Shown here: positions 51,159 to 60,658 of the stretch, one piece after another | Layout of the letters: every line of letters starts with the position of its first letter | Position numbering within the stretch: the stretch's first letter is position 1 | Assembly: GCA_944322005.1 (NCBI GenBank) | Contig: CALUNL010000002.1 | Location: 1 to 64,000, forward strand | Direction: 5' to 3' | Origin: an uncultured Alistipes sp. | GTDB lineage: Bacteria > Bacteroidota > Bacteroidia > Bacteroidales > Rikenellaceae | DNA length: 64,000 nucleotides | Notes under the pieces: generated by a model | Seen by the model: only the letters and a program-made list of their open reading frames with translations | Databases searched by the model: none | What the model was told of the DNA's origin: nothing | Program-made: the position numbers and the translations under genes

Positions 51159-52043
51159 ATGCATATCGAGATAGACGACAAATCGGGATTCTGTTTCGGA
51201 GTGGTAAGGGCCATTTCGGAGGCCGAACGCGCCCTGTCGGAAGGGGGCCCGGTCTACTCGCTCGGCGACGTGGTGCACAACCGCATGGAGGTGCAGCGCC
51301 TTGCCGCCCTGGGCCTTCGCAGCATCACCCACGAAATGATACCGCAGTTCGCCGGGGGACGGATGCTCATCCGCGCCCACGGCGAGCCGCCGTCGACATA
51401 CCGCGAGGCCGCCCGCCACGGCATCCGCATCATCGACGCCACCTGCCCGGTGGTTGCGGACCTGCAGCAGAAGGTCAAGCGGGCGCACGAGCTCATGTCG
51501 TCCTGCAACGGACAGGTCGTCATCCTCGGCAAGCGCGGCCATGCCGAGGTCGTCGGGCTCACGGGACAGGTCGACCGCCCCACGATTGTGGTCGAGAGCG
51601 AAGCTGACCTCGGTTCGATAGACTTCTCGCGGCCGATATACTTCCTCTCGCAGACGACGCAGAGCGTGGAGCTCTTCCGCCGCCTGTGCGAGGTGATGCG
51701 CGAGAGGCTCCCGGAGGCCGGGATGCTCACGGCCGACGACACCATATGCCGCCGCGTCTCCTCCCGCGAGGCGCACCTTCGCGAGTTCTCGTCGCGCTTC
51801 GACGTCGTGGTCTTCGTCTGCGGGCGCAAGTCGAGCAACGGCAAGGTGCTCTTCGGGATATGCCGCAGCGCCAACCCGCGCAGCCACAACATCGAGGAGG
51901 CATGCGAATTGCGTCCCGAGTGGTTCGACGGCGCGGAGAGCGTCGGGGTCTGCGGGGCCACGTCGACACCGGAGTGGCTCATGCGCCAGGTTGCGGGGGC
52001 GATATCCGAAATTTCCACGAAAAACGACAATACGCGAAAATGA
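51159..52043 (+). CDS. ispH: 4-hydroxy-3-methylbut-2-enyl diphosphate reductase
   Basis: Last step of the MEP isoprenoid pathway. The 294-aa enzyme holds its 4Fe-4S cluster by Cys12 (SGFCFGV), Cys96 (DATCPVV) and Cys197 (DDTICRR), with RAHGEPP and LGKRGHAEVVG providing substrate His residues. Its stop overlaps the next ATG (ATGA), so it is coupled to the small membrane protein. cmk-ispH neighbourhood is common in several bacterial groups. Confidence 0.96.
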   Translation: MHIEIDDKSGFCFGVVRAISEAERALSEGGPVYSLGDVVHNRMEVQRLAALGLRSITHEMIPQFAGGRMLIRAHGEPPSTYREAARHGIRIIDATCPVVADLQQKVKRAHELMSSCNGQVVILGKRGHAEVVGLTGQVDRPTIVVESEADLGSIDFSRPIYFLSQTTQSVELFRRLCEVMRERLPEAGMLTADDTICRRVSSREAHLREFSSRFDVVVFVCGRKSSNGKVLFGICRSANPRSHNIEEACELRPEWFDGAESVGVCGATSTPEWLMRQVAGAISEISTKNDNTRK

Positions 52044-52522
52044 AAAGACATCTTGTAAGAAGCGTAAAATATTTCCTCATGCTGTGCGTTCTCTATGTGG
52101 CGCTCATGTGGTTGATGAACATTACCGGAGCCACGCTGCTGACACTGCGCGACGATGCGGCCATACTTTTCGGCACCACGCGCGGATGGCTGATGATAGC
52201 GGCTGCGGTGGCGCTCTCGGCGGCCTACCCGAAGTTCGGTTTCGTCACGCGCCGCGTCGAGGGCGACATTGCGGAGCACCGCCGTCAGATACTCTCGGCC
52301 ATGGAGGCGTGCGGCTACGAGCTGCGCGGCGAGGATGACGGGCGGATGGTCTTCCGTGCCGGCCCGCTGCAGCGGGCGCTGATGCTGTTCGAGGACGAGA
52401 TCGTCGTCGGGCAGTACGGCCAGTGGATAGAGATATCCGGCCTGCGGCGGATGGTGGTCCGTGCGGCGATACGTCTGGAGGGCTACATGGGATTCATAAA
52501 ACGCGACAACGGTCTGAAATGA
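52040..52522 (+). CDS. Small membrane protein between ispH and the S41 protease
   Basis: The 160-aa protein has two N-terminal transmembrane helices (YFLMLCVLYVALMWLMNIT and GWLMIAAAVALSAAYPKF) and a cytoplasmic domain with YELRGEDDGRMVFRAGP and VVGQYGQWIEISGLRRMVV. That layout is like a two-helix PH-like anchored domain. No family is recognised. Both ends overlap neighbours by 4 nt (ATGA), so it is produced together with IspH and the protease. Confidence 0.8.
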   Translation: MKRHLVRSVKYFLMLCVLYVALMWLMNITGATLLTLRDDAAILFGTTRGWLMIAAAVALSAAYPKFGFVTRRVEGDIAEHRRQILSAMEACGYELRGEDDGRMVFRAGPLQRALMLFEDEIVVGQYGQWIEISGLRRMVVRAAIRLEGYMGFIKRDNGLK

Positions 52523-54192
52523 GAAACACGGGAAAAACAGCTCTGCGGCTGGCTGCATCCGCAGCCGTGGCCGCCACCCTCTTCGGGGCCTTCGTATTCG
52601 GTTCGAAGTACGATTTCGGTCTCGGACGCAACATGGAGATAATGTCGAACCTCATGCGTGAGGTGGCGCTCAACTATGTCGACACGGTGTCGACCGACGA
52701 GATGATGCGCAACGGCGCATTCGGTATAACCTCCCGCCTCGACCCCTACACCGAATACCTCCCCGAGTCCGACATGTCCGACTTCGAGGTCCTGGCCACG
52801 GGCAAGTACGGCGGCATAGGCGCACTCATACGCCAGGACAGCAACTGCGTCGTCATCGCCGAACCTTACAAGGGCTCTCCGGCCGACCGTGCGGGGCTGC
52901 GCATCGGCGACCGCATAGTGGCCATCGAGGGAGAGAGCGCCATCGGCATGACAACCTCCGACGTCAGCTCGCGCCTGAAGGGCGAGCCCAACACGACGGT
53001 CAAGGTGACCGTGAAGAGACTCATCGACGGCGAGGAGCGGACTCTCCGCATCCGCCGCGAACGCATATCCATCCCGAGCGTCGCCTATGCGGGCTATGTC
53101 GACGATGGCATAGGCTACATCCGTCATGCCGACTTCACCGAGGGGAGCTACGACGAGATGCGTGCGGCCATCTCGCGCCTGCAGTCGGAGGGCGAGCTGC
53201 GGTCGCTGATACTCGACTACCGCAACAACGGCGGCGGCGTGATGACCGCCGCGGTCGATGTCCTTTCGCTCTTCGTGCCGAAGGGAACGCTGGTTCTGGA
53301 GACCCGCGGCCGCGACACGACATCCGCGAAGCGCTACCGCACCTCCTATGAGCCGATGCTGCCCGACACCCCGATTGCGGTGCTCGTCAACGGCAACAGC
53401 GCCTCGGCGGCGGAGATCGTGGCCGGTGCCATACAGGACCTCGACCGCGGCGTGCTGCTGGGCCAGCGCAGTTTCGGCAAGGGGCTGGTACAGACCACCA
53501 TACCGCTCGGATACAACAGCTACGTCAAGATGACCAACGCCAAGTACTACATACCTTCGGGCCGCTGCATACAGGCCGTGAAGTACTCGGCCGACGGGCG
53601 TGCGGTGCAGATGCCCGACTCGCTGGTCACGGAGTTCTCGACCCGCAACGGGCGCAAGGTCTACGACGGCGGGGGCATCATGCCCGACATCAAGCTCGAG
53701 CCTAAATACGTCAGCAACTTCGCCGCCACGCTCTACCTGCTTGGCATCGTGAGCGACTTCGGCGACGAGTACATGAAGGTGCACCACGGCGACAGCATCG
53801 ACGTCCGCAGCTTCTCCATCACCGATGCCGACTACGACCGTTTCGTGGAGATGGTTTCGCAACGCGACGTGCCGTACAAGTCGGAGTCGCGCCGGGCGCT
53901 CGAACGCCTGCGCAGCGCTCTCGAGAAGGAGCGTTACGACGAGAGTACGGGCGAGGCTCTCGATTCGATAGAGAAGAGCCTTCGCGACGACAAGATGAGC
54001 AACCTCCAGACCTACCGCAAGGAGATTGTCGACGCCATCAACTCCGACATACTGCTGCGCATGGCCTACTCCGAAGGGGTCATAGAGAACTCGCTTTCGG
54101 GTGACGAGGACATCAGGGCCGCAAAGGAGCTGCTGCGCGACAGGGAGCGCTACGACAAGATAACGACATCACAGGACACCGAACGCAAATAG
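52519..54192 (+). CDS. S41-family C-terminal processing protease
   Basis: The 557-aa CtpA/Prc-like protease has an N-terminal signal anchor (residues 9-27) and a PDZ domain (about 90-170, GIGALIRQDSNCVVIAEPYKGSPADRAGL). The catalytic S41 domain has LILDYRNNGGGVMTAAV, nucleophile Ser296 in GNSASAAEIVAG and Lys321 in SFGKGLVQ. A C-terminal helical extension of about 130 residues, rich in charged residues, follows. It acts in the periplasm on unfolded or tagged protein ends. It starts inside the preceding stop codon. Confidence 0.94.
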   Translation: MRNTGKTALRLAASAAVAATLFGAFVFGSKYDFGLGRNMEIMSNLMREVALNYVDTVSTDEMMRNGAFGITSRLDPYTEYLPESDMSDFEVLATGKYGGIGALIRQDSNCVVIAEPYKGSPADRAGLRIGDRIVAIEGESAIGMTTSDVSSRLKGEPNTTVKVTVKRLIDGEERTLRIRRERISIPSVAYAGYVDDGIGYIRHADFTEGSYDEMRAAISRLQSEGELRSLILDYRNNGGGVMTAAVDVLSLFVPKGTLVLETRGRDTTSAKRYRTSYEPMLPDTPIAVLVNGNSASAAEIVAGAIQDLDRGVLLGQRSFGKGLVQTTIPLGYNSYVKMTNAKYYIPSGRCIQAVKYSADGRAVQMPDSLVTEFSTRNGRKVYDGGGIMPDIKLEPKYVSNFAATLYLLGIVSDFGDEYMKVHHGDSIDVRSFSITDADYDRFVEMVSQRDVPYKSESRRALERLRSALEKERYDESTGEALDSIEKSLRDDKMSNLQTYRKEIVDAINSDILLRMAYSEGVIENSLSGDEDIRAAKELLRDRERYDKITTSQDTERK

Positions 54193-54212
54193 CGGCTGCA
54201 CGATAAGATAAT

Positions 54213-55391
54213 ATGTTCAAGGCGTTACAGAGAAACATACTGCGCAACGGACGCACGCTCATGCTGCTTTTGGGCGTTGCGCTTGTCTTCATGTCGCTCT
54301 ACGTGACCAACCGCATGGCGCGGTCGCTCCGCGAGAAGGAGAAGCACGATGTGGAGCTGTGGGCCGTAGCCATGGAGCGCATCAACCGCGACGCGCTCGG
54401 CGACTACACCAACGACCCGCTGCTGGACGCCATCATCAACAACCGCAACAACATCCCGTTCATCATCACCGACGAGAACCTGCGCGTGGTATCCTACCAC
54501 CTCATTCCGGAGAAGGTCATCCGCGATCCCGAGCGCCTTCACCGCGTCCTCACCCGGATGTCCAACGACAACACGCCCATAGTGGTGCGCTTCATGTGGA
54601 CCGACGAGCACAACCACATCATCTTCTACGGACAGTCCTCCACGCTGATGATGCTCTACATCTTCCCTTACATCCAGATGATTATCATCATCATCTTCGT
54701 GATGGTGATCTTCATCGCGTTCCGCTCCACGAAGCAGGACGAGCAGAACCGCGTGTGGATAGGCCTTGCGAAGGAGACGGCCCACCAGCTCGGCACTCCG
54801 ACCTCGTCGCTCATGGGCTGGATAGAGTTCCTGCGGTCGCAGCCCGTCGACCAGATGGCCGTGGACGAGATGAACAAGGACCTGGCGCACCTGATGAAGA
54901 TCGTAGACCGCTTCTCGAAGATCGGCTCTGACACCCCGCTCAAGACAGCCAACGTGAACGAGGTCGTAGGGGGTTCGGTCATGTACTTCCGCAAGCGCAT
55001 CCCGCGCAACGTCCGTCTCGAATACAACGGGCTTGCGATAGACCCCGTACAGGCCAACATCAACGAGGCGCTGTTCGAGTGGGTCATAGAGAATCTGATG
55101 AAGAATTCGCTCGATGCCCTCCAGGGGCACGGCACCATAAGCGTCCACATCGGTTCCGACGACAAATGTGTCTGGATAGACGTCACCGACACGGGCAAGG
55201 GCATAGCCAAGTCGAACTGGAAACGCATCTTCCAGCCGGGATTCACCACCAAGACCCGCGGATGGGGTCTCGGCCTGTCGCTTTCGCGCCGCATCGTCGA
55301 AGAGTACCACCACGGCAAGATAGCCGTGGTCGATTCGGAGATCGGTCGCGGCACCACCATCCGCGTCACCCTCAAAAGGGCATTCGAATAG
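54213..55391 (+). CDS. Sensor histidine kinase
   Basis: The 392-aa protein has two transmembrane helices (about 15-33 and 148-170) flanking a periplasmic sensor of about 115 residues. A short linker leads directly to the H-box AKETAHQLGTPTSSLMGWIE (His191), a Bacteroidetes-type HQLGTP motif. N-box NLMKNSLDAL, G1 DTGKGIAK, F-box FQPGFTTK and G2 GWGLGLSLSRRIV complete the ATPase domain. No response regulator is adjacent, so its partner is elsewhere. It lies 20 bp after the S41 protease. Confidence 0.93.
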   Translation: MFKALQRNILRNGRTLMLLLGVALVFMSLYVTNRMARSLREKEKHDVELWAVAMERINRDALGDYTNDPLLDAIINNRNNIPFIITDENLRVVSYHLIPEKVIRDPERLHRVLTRMSNDNTPIVVRFMWTDEHNHIIFYGQSSTLMMLYIFPYIQMIIIIIFVMVIFIAFRSTKQDEQNRVWIGLAKETAHQLGTPTSSLMGWIEFLRSQPVDQMAVDEMNKDLAHLMKIVDRFSKIGSDTPLKTANVNEVVGGSVMYFRKRIPRNVRLEYNGLAIDPVQANINEALFEWVIENLMKNSLDALQGHGTISVHIGSDDKCVWIDVTDTGKGIAKSNWKRIFQPGFTTKTRGWGLGLSLSRRIVEEYHHGKIAVVDSEIGRGTTIRVTLKRAFE

Positions 55392-55394
55392 GAG

Positions 55395-56180
55395 ATGGAC
55401 AGTGAAACCATAAGGTCAACATGCGCCGATACGCTCTCCGCAGCCGACATCTTCGGTGACGGCAGCCGTCTGCTGCTTCAGTCCCCGCCGGCCGCATCGC
55501 CCGAGTCGGCCATGCTGGACAGCCTGCCGTTCCAGGCCGTGATGCTTGCGGTAGCGGTGGTATACATGTTTTTTCTCGTGCGCTATTCCGACATCATCTG
55601 GGGCTTTATACGGACGGCTGTCTCGGCCGACGGCAACGCATTGCTCAAAGAGAGCGGCATGCAGTTCTCGAGCGAACAGCGCAACCTGTCGATAGTCATG
55701 TCGCTCATCGGCATCATCATGACATCGTTCGTATCCATACGCCTGCTCCGATGGCTACGGCCGTCGCTGTTCGACGGAGCAGCGGAGCTGTGGATCGGAT
55801 GCGGATTCGCCGCTGCGGCCATAGCCGCAACCATGGCAGCCGTATGCGCCGTTCTCTACATTGCCGGAGCCGTCTCCGGCCGCCGCGATGCCTGCATGGG
55901 GCTGATCCGCATAAAAACTCTCTGTTTCGCCGTCGTGGTGTCGGTCATCACGCCCTTCTGCATATCCTACCTCCTGCTGCCCGAAAATGCGGCCGGAGTA
56001 TGGCTGTACGCAATCCTGGCGTTATGTTCCGTTTCGGCGCTACTCTTTGTAAAAGAGTCTTTTTTGCTCTTTATCTCCCAAAGAATTTCGATTTTGTTTT
56101 GGATTTTGTATCTTTGCACCCTGGAAATATTCCCGATATCGCTTCTGCTGTCCCCGTTTTTGCGAGGCGATGGGATTTGA
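55395..56180 (+). CDS. DUF4271 membrane protein
   Basis: The 261-aa protein has about seven hydrophobic helices (for example QAVMLAVAVVYMFFLVRY, LSIVMSLIGIIMTSFVSI, FCISYLLLPE). From memory it matches the Bacteroidetes DUF4271 proteins that regularly precede hemD. Function unknown. It starts 3 bp after the kinase gene. A terminator-like hairpin and a promoter for hemD lie within its last 140 bp. Confidence 0.82.
   Translation: MDSETIRSTCADTLSAADIFGDGSRLLLQSPPAASPESAMLDSLPFQAVMLAVAVVYMFFLVRYSDIIWGFIRTAVSADGNALLKESGMQFSSEQRNLSIVMSLIGIIMTSFVSIRLLRWLRPSLFDGAAELWIGCGFAAAAIAATMAAVCAVLYIAGAVSGRRDACMGLIRIKTLCFAVVVSVITPFCISYLLLPENAAGVWLYAILALCSVSALLFVKESFLLFISQRISILFWILYLCTLEIFPISLLLSPFLRGDGI
56109..56116 (+). 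promoter_or_regulatory. -7 promoter motif TATCTTTG inside DUF4271, for hemD
   Basis: TAnnTTTG match within the upstream coding region, 72 bp before the hemD ATG. It lies just after an AT-rich hairpin and T-run (56042-56066). Confidence 0.55.
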
Positions 56181-56187
56181 GTAAGAC

Positions 56188-57045
56188 ATGAACTTGAAAA
56201 TCAATAAGATACTGGTATCGCAGCCGCGTCCGGCCCTGATTGAAAAATCGCCGTTTACGGAACTTGCCGGAAAGTACAAGCTGCAGGTCGATTACTATCC
56301 TCTGATAAAGGTCATCGGCGTCTCTCCCAAGGAGTTCCGCAGCCAGCGTGTGGACATATTGTCGCACACGGCCATAATATTCACTTCGCGCACGGCAATC
56401 GACAGTTTCTTCCGCATATGCGAGGATGCGCGCATCACCGTGCCGGAGACGATGAAGTATGTCTGCTCCACCGAATCCATCGCGCTCTACCTCCAGAAGT
56501 ATATCGTCTACCGCAAGCGCAAGATATCGTTTGCCGACGGCTCCTTCACGGGTCTTATCGAGCAGGTCGTAAAGCACAAGGACGAGAAACTGCTCCTCAC
56601 GCTCAGCGAGCCTCACAAGCCCGAGATTCCGGAGACGCTCACGCGCCTTCACCTCAACTTCACGCCGGTCATCCTGGCGCGCACGGTTGCAAGCGACATC
56701 ACGGCCGAGGAGCTCAAGAGCTACGACATGCTTCTGCTCTATTCGCCATGGGACGTCAAGGCCATATGCGAGAAGATGCCGGTCGAGGAGCTTCCGACGA
56801 TAGCCATCTTCGGCGAGGGTGCGCTCCGTCTTGCCATCGAGCGCAACATACCGGTCATGGTCTCCGCTCCGTCGCCCGAGGCGCCGTCGCTGGCCAAGGC
56901 CGTCGACATCTACATCTCGCAGATACGCAAGGGCAAGGAGGTTACGCCGATCGAGCTTGCGGACAACGACCAACACAAGGAGGAGTTCATCCGCACGCAG
57001 CAGAACAAGCTGGCCAAGAAGAGCCGCGTCCACGCGCACAAATAG
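56188..57045 (+). CDS. hemD: Uroporphyrinogen-III synthase
   Basis: Closes the tetrapyrrole ring in haem and corrin synthesis. The 285-aa protein has the weakly conserved HemD bilobal pattern: ILVSQPRP at the N-terminus, TAIIFTSRTAIDSFFRI, KYVCSTESIALYL, DEKLLLTLSEPHKPEI, LLLYSPWDVKAI and FGEGALRLAIE. It is a little longer than the 250-aa average, with a basic C-terminal tail. Placement after DUF4271 agrees with other Bacteroidetes. Confidence 0.9.
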   Translation: MNLKINKILVSQPRPALIEKSPFTELAGKYKLQVDYYPLIKVIGVSPKEFRSQRVDILSHTAIIFTSRTAIDSFFRICEDARITVPETMKYVCSTESIALYLQKYIVYRKRKISFADGSFTGLIEQVVKHKDEKLLLTLSEPHKPEIPETLTRLHLNFTPVILARTVASDITAEELKSYDMLLLYSPWDVKAICEKMPVEELPTIAIFGEGALRLAIERNIPVMVSAPSPEAPSLAKAVDIYISQIRKGKEVTPIELADNDQHKEEFIRTQQNKLAKKSRVHAHK

Positions 57046-57124
57046 GCCCGGCGCCTATTGCCGCGAGACGTTGCGTCCGCCGCACGGGCCGGCACATTCA
57101 CCGTTACTCCGTTTATCGCACAAT

Positions 57125-57502
57125 ATGGCGACGACCGATTCCAGACTACCCAAATCCGAGAGGCTCCGCTCTTTCGGGGCCGTAAGGAGGCTCTTCCAGA
57201 GCGGCCGCGGAGGGTTCGTCTATCCGTTGCGCTATATCGTATATGCCGAGCCCGACGAGGAGCTTGCGTGCAAGGTGCTCTTCTCCACACCGAAGAAGTT
57301 CCACAAGAGGGCCAACCGCCGCAACCTGCTGCGGCGCCGCATGCGCGAGGCCTACCGCCTCAACAAGTCCCTGCTTTCGGAGTCGGGCAAGAGCGGTGCC
57401 GTCGAGATGGCCATCATCTACTCGTCGAAGGAGGTTCTGGACTTCAAAACCATCGAAAATGCAGTCAGAAAGGTTCTCAAGAACGTTGCGGAGGCTCTTT
57501 AG
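57125..57502 (+). CDS. rnpA: Ribonuclease P protein component
   Basis: Protein subunit of RNase P, which matures tRNA 5' ends. The 125-aa protein has [30 protein letters not shown] and the RNA-binding [20 protein letters not shown] (RNR motif). The ATG at 57125 gives the usual length. The preceding rpmH seen in many bacteria is absent. Confidence 0.95.
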   Translation: MATTDSRLPKSERLRSFGAVRRLFQSGRGGFVYPLRYIVYAEPDEELACKVLFSTPKKFHKRANRRNLLRRRMREAYRLNKSLLSESGKSGAVEMAIIYSSKEVLDFKTIENAVRKVLKNVAEAL

Positions 57503-57719
57503 GCGCATCCTCTCGTTCCCGTTCATCTGTCTGATACGTTTCTATCAGACCTGCATCTCCCCCATCACCCCGCCGTCGTGCCGCTACACCCCGACCTGCT
57601 CGCAATATGCGCTCGAGGCCATACGCCGCTACGGGCCGCTTAAGGGGACATGGCTTGCCGTAAAGCGCATCTCGCGCTGCCATCCGTGGGGCGGCAGCGG
57701 ATACGACCCGGTACCGTAG
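57459..57719 (+). CDS. yidD: YidD membrane insertion efficiency factor
   Basis: The protein of about 86 aa shows the YidD signature [54 protein letters not shown]. It assists membrane protein insertion with YidC. Start is either ATG at 57459 (overlapping rnpA by 44 bp) or TTG at 57486 ([11 protein letters not shown]), which gives the usual N-terminus. The latter is as likely. Coupling to rnpA is the common arrangement. Confidence 0.92.
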   Translation: MQSERFSRTLRRLFRRILSFPFICLIRFYQTCISPITPPSCRYTPTCSQYALEAIRRYGPLKGTWLAVKRISRCHPWGGSGYDPVP

Positions 57720-57796
57720 GGCAATCCGGAAGTGCGACGTCCAGCATCGCGTACCGCCCCGCCTGCGGGGAACGGATACCCAGCCGCTCCGGTAAA

Positions 57797-57836
57797 CGAC
57801 AACCGGCCCGCCCCTTTCGGAGCGGGCCGTGTCGTC
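57797..57836 (-). terminator. GC-rich hairpin between yidD and the FAD oxidoreductase
   Basis: A long inverted repeat CGACAACCGGCCCGC / GCGGGCCGTGTCG lies between convergent genes. Only weak T runs follow on either strand, so termination is probable but not certain. Confidence 0.5.
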
Positions 57837-57913
57837 CTGCTACACATTCCATGTCAAGACAGTTGCCGGCACACCCGCGCATACGGCGCGACGTACCTGC
57901 CGGCAGAGGCTCC

Positions 57914-59389
57914 CTACCCGAGGAAAGCCTTGTTCTTCAGAAGGAGCTTACGCAGCTCCGATGCATCCACGTTGCGCGGAGCGGTGCCGCCGTTTACGGC
58001 GATTGCTGCCGCAATTCCGGCTGCCTGTCCCATGGCCATGCACGGAGGCATTACCCTGACGGCTCCGGCGGCGTCCGACGTGGCCGATATGGAGCGCCCG
58101 GCAACCAGGAGGTTGTCAACCTCCAGAGGCACGAGGCTGCGGTAAGGCAACCCGTACCAGCGCCCGTTCTTCACGGTTATATACTCCGTGGAGTTGTCCG
58201 AGAGGCGGCCGTGAACATCGACCGAGTTCGATGCGACGAGAATCGCGTCGTCCTGTACCACTCCGTTCAGCAGGTCGTCCACACCAAGCACATACTCACC
58301 CTTGACGTGGCGCGACTCGCGTATGCCGACGGTCGAACCGGAGGCCTTGAGCGTCGCATTCTTGCAACCCGGCACATATTTGTGGAAAAAGTCCATAATC
58401 ATCTTCACCTGACGGCGGCCTTCGATCTCGGCCATCGTAAGGCTCTCCGAGCTTCTCGCATCCACCCTTGCGATACGCGTGCAGTTCACGGCCCACTCGT
58501 CGTCGCGTACGCCCTTGTAGACGTTCACCGACTTGCGCGCTATGTCCCACTCGCCGTTCTCGATCGCCTTCTCGACATGCCAGTGCAGTGCACGGTGGCT
58601 GACGCCGTTCACCTTCCTGAATGTATGGAGTTTCGACTCCACGTCGGCCTCGAGTTTGCGCGAATCCACGTTGTTGATGTGGAAAAAGAGCGTTGCGGGC
58701 TGCACACGTCCCGTCTCCGGGTTTCCGAACTCGCACGGAGCGCCGGCACGTGCGGCGAAGTCGCCGTCACCCGTGCAGTCCACCACGATATCGGCCTTTA
58801 TGGCCTCGAGTCCGCTCCTGGTGAGCACCACTGCGCCCTTCACCCGATTCTTTCTCATCACCGGATTCACAAGCGTCGCATGCAGCAGGACCTTCACCCC
58901 GGCCTCGGCGCACATCTGGTCCAGCACGAGTTTCATTATCTCGGCATCGATAGGCGTACAATGGTCATGTCCCGTCGTGATCCATGCCGTATAAGGCGAA
59001 CCGAGACGCACCTTGCTCGGGTGTATCGCACCGCCGAGGGCCACCATACGGTCCACCACCTCCTCAAATAGGCCGCGGATAATCATCTGCTCGCCCTTGG
59101 TATCGTAACAGGTCATGAACGGGGCGACCAGTCCGAGCGTTGCCATGCCGCCCAGGGCGCCTCCCTGCTCGATGAGCATCGTCCTCACGCCCTGGCGTGC
59201 GGCCGCAATTGCCGCGCACACTCCGGCCGGACCGCCTCCCACCACGAGCACCTGTGTGTCATACGACTGCTTGACGCCCTTTGCGGCGGCATCCGAGCCC
59301 GACAGCGGGCTGCATCCGCCGAGCACGGACGACGAGACGCCGGCAATGGCCAGAAGTCCCGATGCAGTCAGAAAATCTCTTCTGTTCAT
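57914..59389 (-). CDS. FAD-dependent oxidoreductase with Tat signal
   Basis: A protein of about 491 aa. The start MNRRDFLTASGLLAIAG is a twin-arginine signal, followed by a lipobox-like LGGC. The FAD-binding dinucleotide motif VLVVGGGPAGVCAAIAAARQG and LIEQGGALGGMAT, the mid part VDCTGDGDFAARAG, and the closing GRSISATSDAAGAVRVMPPCMAMGQAAG match the FAD_oxidored (PF12831) family. The ATG at 59389 is chosen over 59416 because it places the RR motif at the N-terminus. It is last in the SusCD operon; a secreted flavin-dependent oxidation of the imported substrate is inferred. Confidence 0.9.
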   Translation of the reverse strand: MNRRDFLTASGLLAIAGVSSSVLGGCSPLSGSDAAAKGVKQSYDTQVLVVGGGPAGVCAAIAAARQGVRTMLIEQGGALGGMATLGLVAPFMTCYDTKGEQMIIRGLFEEVVDRMVALGGAIHPSKVRLGSPYTAWITTGHDHCTPIDAEIMKLVLDQMCAEAGVKVLLHATLVNPVMRKNRVKGAVVLTRSGLEAIKADIVVDCTGDGDFAARAGAPCEFGNPETGRVQPATLFFHINNVDSRKLEADVESKLHTFRKVNGVSHRALHWHVEKAIENGEWDIARKSVNVYKGVRDDEWAVNCTRIARVDARSSESLTMAEIEGRRQVKMIMDFFHKYVPGCKNATLKASGSTVGIRESRHVKGEYVLGVDDLLNGVVQDDAILVASNSVDVHGRLSDNSTEYITVKNGRWYGLPYRSLVPLEVDNLLVAGRSISATSDAAGAVRVMPPCMAMGQAAGIAAAIAVNGGTAPRNVDASELRKLLLKNKAFLG

Positions 59390-59400
59390 ATCTTTTCCGT

Positions 59401-60657
59401 TTATTGTTGTTTGCAATCATAAGGCCCGTATGTCTCCTTCACCCTGTACTCCTGGTCGGTGTCGTCGAGCACATAGACCGTGTATCTCTTTCCGCCCGGG
59501 CAGACCCTCACCACGACATGTCCCTGCGTGGAGTTGATGTTCCCGGCATACTGTTCGATATTCGGGGCGTTTTTCGGCGCGAGGTTCGTCAGGAATATGT
59601 CGCACTCCGGACTGGACTCCACAATACGTCCGAGGGTGGCGGCATTCGGCTGCACGTCCCTCCACACGTTTGCGACCACGACATCAGGACGCGCCGCACC
59701 GAGCAGCTCGCTGCTGTTGGCAAGCGACGTGCAGTGGTGGCTGGCCTTCATCACCTCGACCTCTCCGACAACCCTCGAGACGGGCTCCTCGATATCGAAA
59801 TAAGGGAACTTCGAACGGTTCTTGTACTGTATGTCTCCTCCGCTGAAGTAGTCGAAGTCGCCGTAGGAGACAAGGAATACGCAGCTGAGGATGTTCTCCG
59901 GCGGAAGGGCCTTTTTGCCTCCGTCTGCAAGCATCTGCTCCTTCGGCGGGATTGCCGTCCGGCTCTCCTCTCCCTCACCGGTCCACACATAGCCTCCGGA
60001 GGCCATGTTGCGGAGCCTGAAGTCGGGGTATCCGGCCGGATTGTGCCTCAGCACCACCTGGTCGCAGCCGGCCGCACGGAACGTCTCTACCGAGGCCCCG
60101 TACTCCTCCGCGGCCCAGCCGAGGAATGCATCGAGATTCTCCCTTGCGGCACCGCCCTCCTTGAGCGTGACGGTGGACGGGCGTTCCGGATCGACGATCC
60201 GGAGCAGCATCCTGTCGAAAGGTATCGACGAGCCCACCTCGGCAAGCGACGTAAGACGGAACAGTCCCGACGGATGCATCGGCAGGCTGTCGGAATAGTC
60301 GCCCATATGGTCGCTGTGGAAGTGCGTAAGCATCACGTAGTCGAGCCGGCCGGCCGACACTGCGGGAAGGAAATGACGGACATAGTCGGCTATGACCTTG
60401 CCGCTCGATACCTCCGCGGAGGGTTTCGGCTCCACCGGCATGTACTTGTGCTCCTTGAGCAGCGAGCCGGCCGCATCCATCAGCATGGTCGTGCCGTCGG
60501 GGAAGACGTGCAGGACGCTCTCTCCGCGTCCGGTATTGATGAAGTGTATGTCCATACACCCCTCCTCCCATGCCGGGAGCGTGCCGCCGCCGTTGCCTGC
60601 ACACGAGAGCAGGCCCAACAGCGGCAAAACCAGCAATATCCTTAAAATCCGTCTCAT
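59401..60657 (-). CDS. ComEC-type metallo-beta-lactamase lipoprotein 1
   Basis: The 418-aa lipoprotein (LLSC lipobox, Cys19) has a metallo-beta-lactamase fold like the ComEC C-terminal domain: HFINTGRGESVLHVFPDGTTMLMDAAG, zinc motif LTHFHSDHMGD, FSGGDIQYKN and KASHHCTS. The C-terminal domain ends with a beta strand YTVYVLDDTD. It is a paralogue of the next gene upstream. It starts 1 bp after that gene's stop region and lies 11 bp before the FAD oxidoreductase. The substrate is unknown; phosphodiester or nucleic-acid hydrolysis is possible by analogy. Confidence 0.88.
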   Translation of the reverse strand: MRRILRILLVLPLLGLLSCAGNGGGTLPAWEEGCMDIHFINTGRGESVLHVFPDGTTMLMDAAGSLLKEHKYMPVEPKPSAEVSSGKVIADYVRHFLPAVSAGRLDYVMLTHFHSDHMGDYSDSLPMHPSGLFRLTSLAEVGSSIPFDRMLLRIVDPERPSTVTLKEGGAARENLDAFLGWAAEEYGASVETFRAAGCDQVVLRHNPAGYPDFRLRNMASGGYVWTGEGEESRTAIPPKEQMLADGGKKALPPENILSCVFLVSYGDFDYFSGGDIQYKNRSKFPYFDIEEPVSRVVGEVEVMKASHHCTSLANSSELLGAARPDVVVANVWRDVQPNAATLGRIVESSPECDIFLTNLAPKNAPNIEQYAGNINSTQGHVVVRVCPGGKRYTVYVLDDTDQEYRVKETYGPYDCKQQ

Positions 60658-60658
60658 G

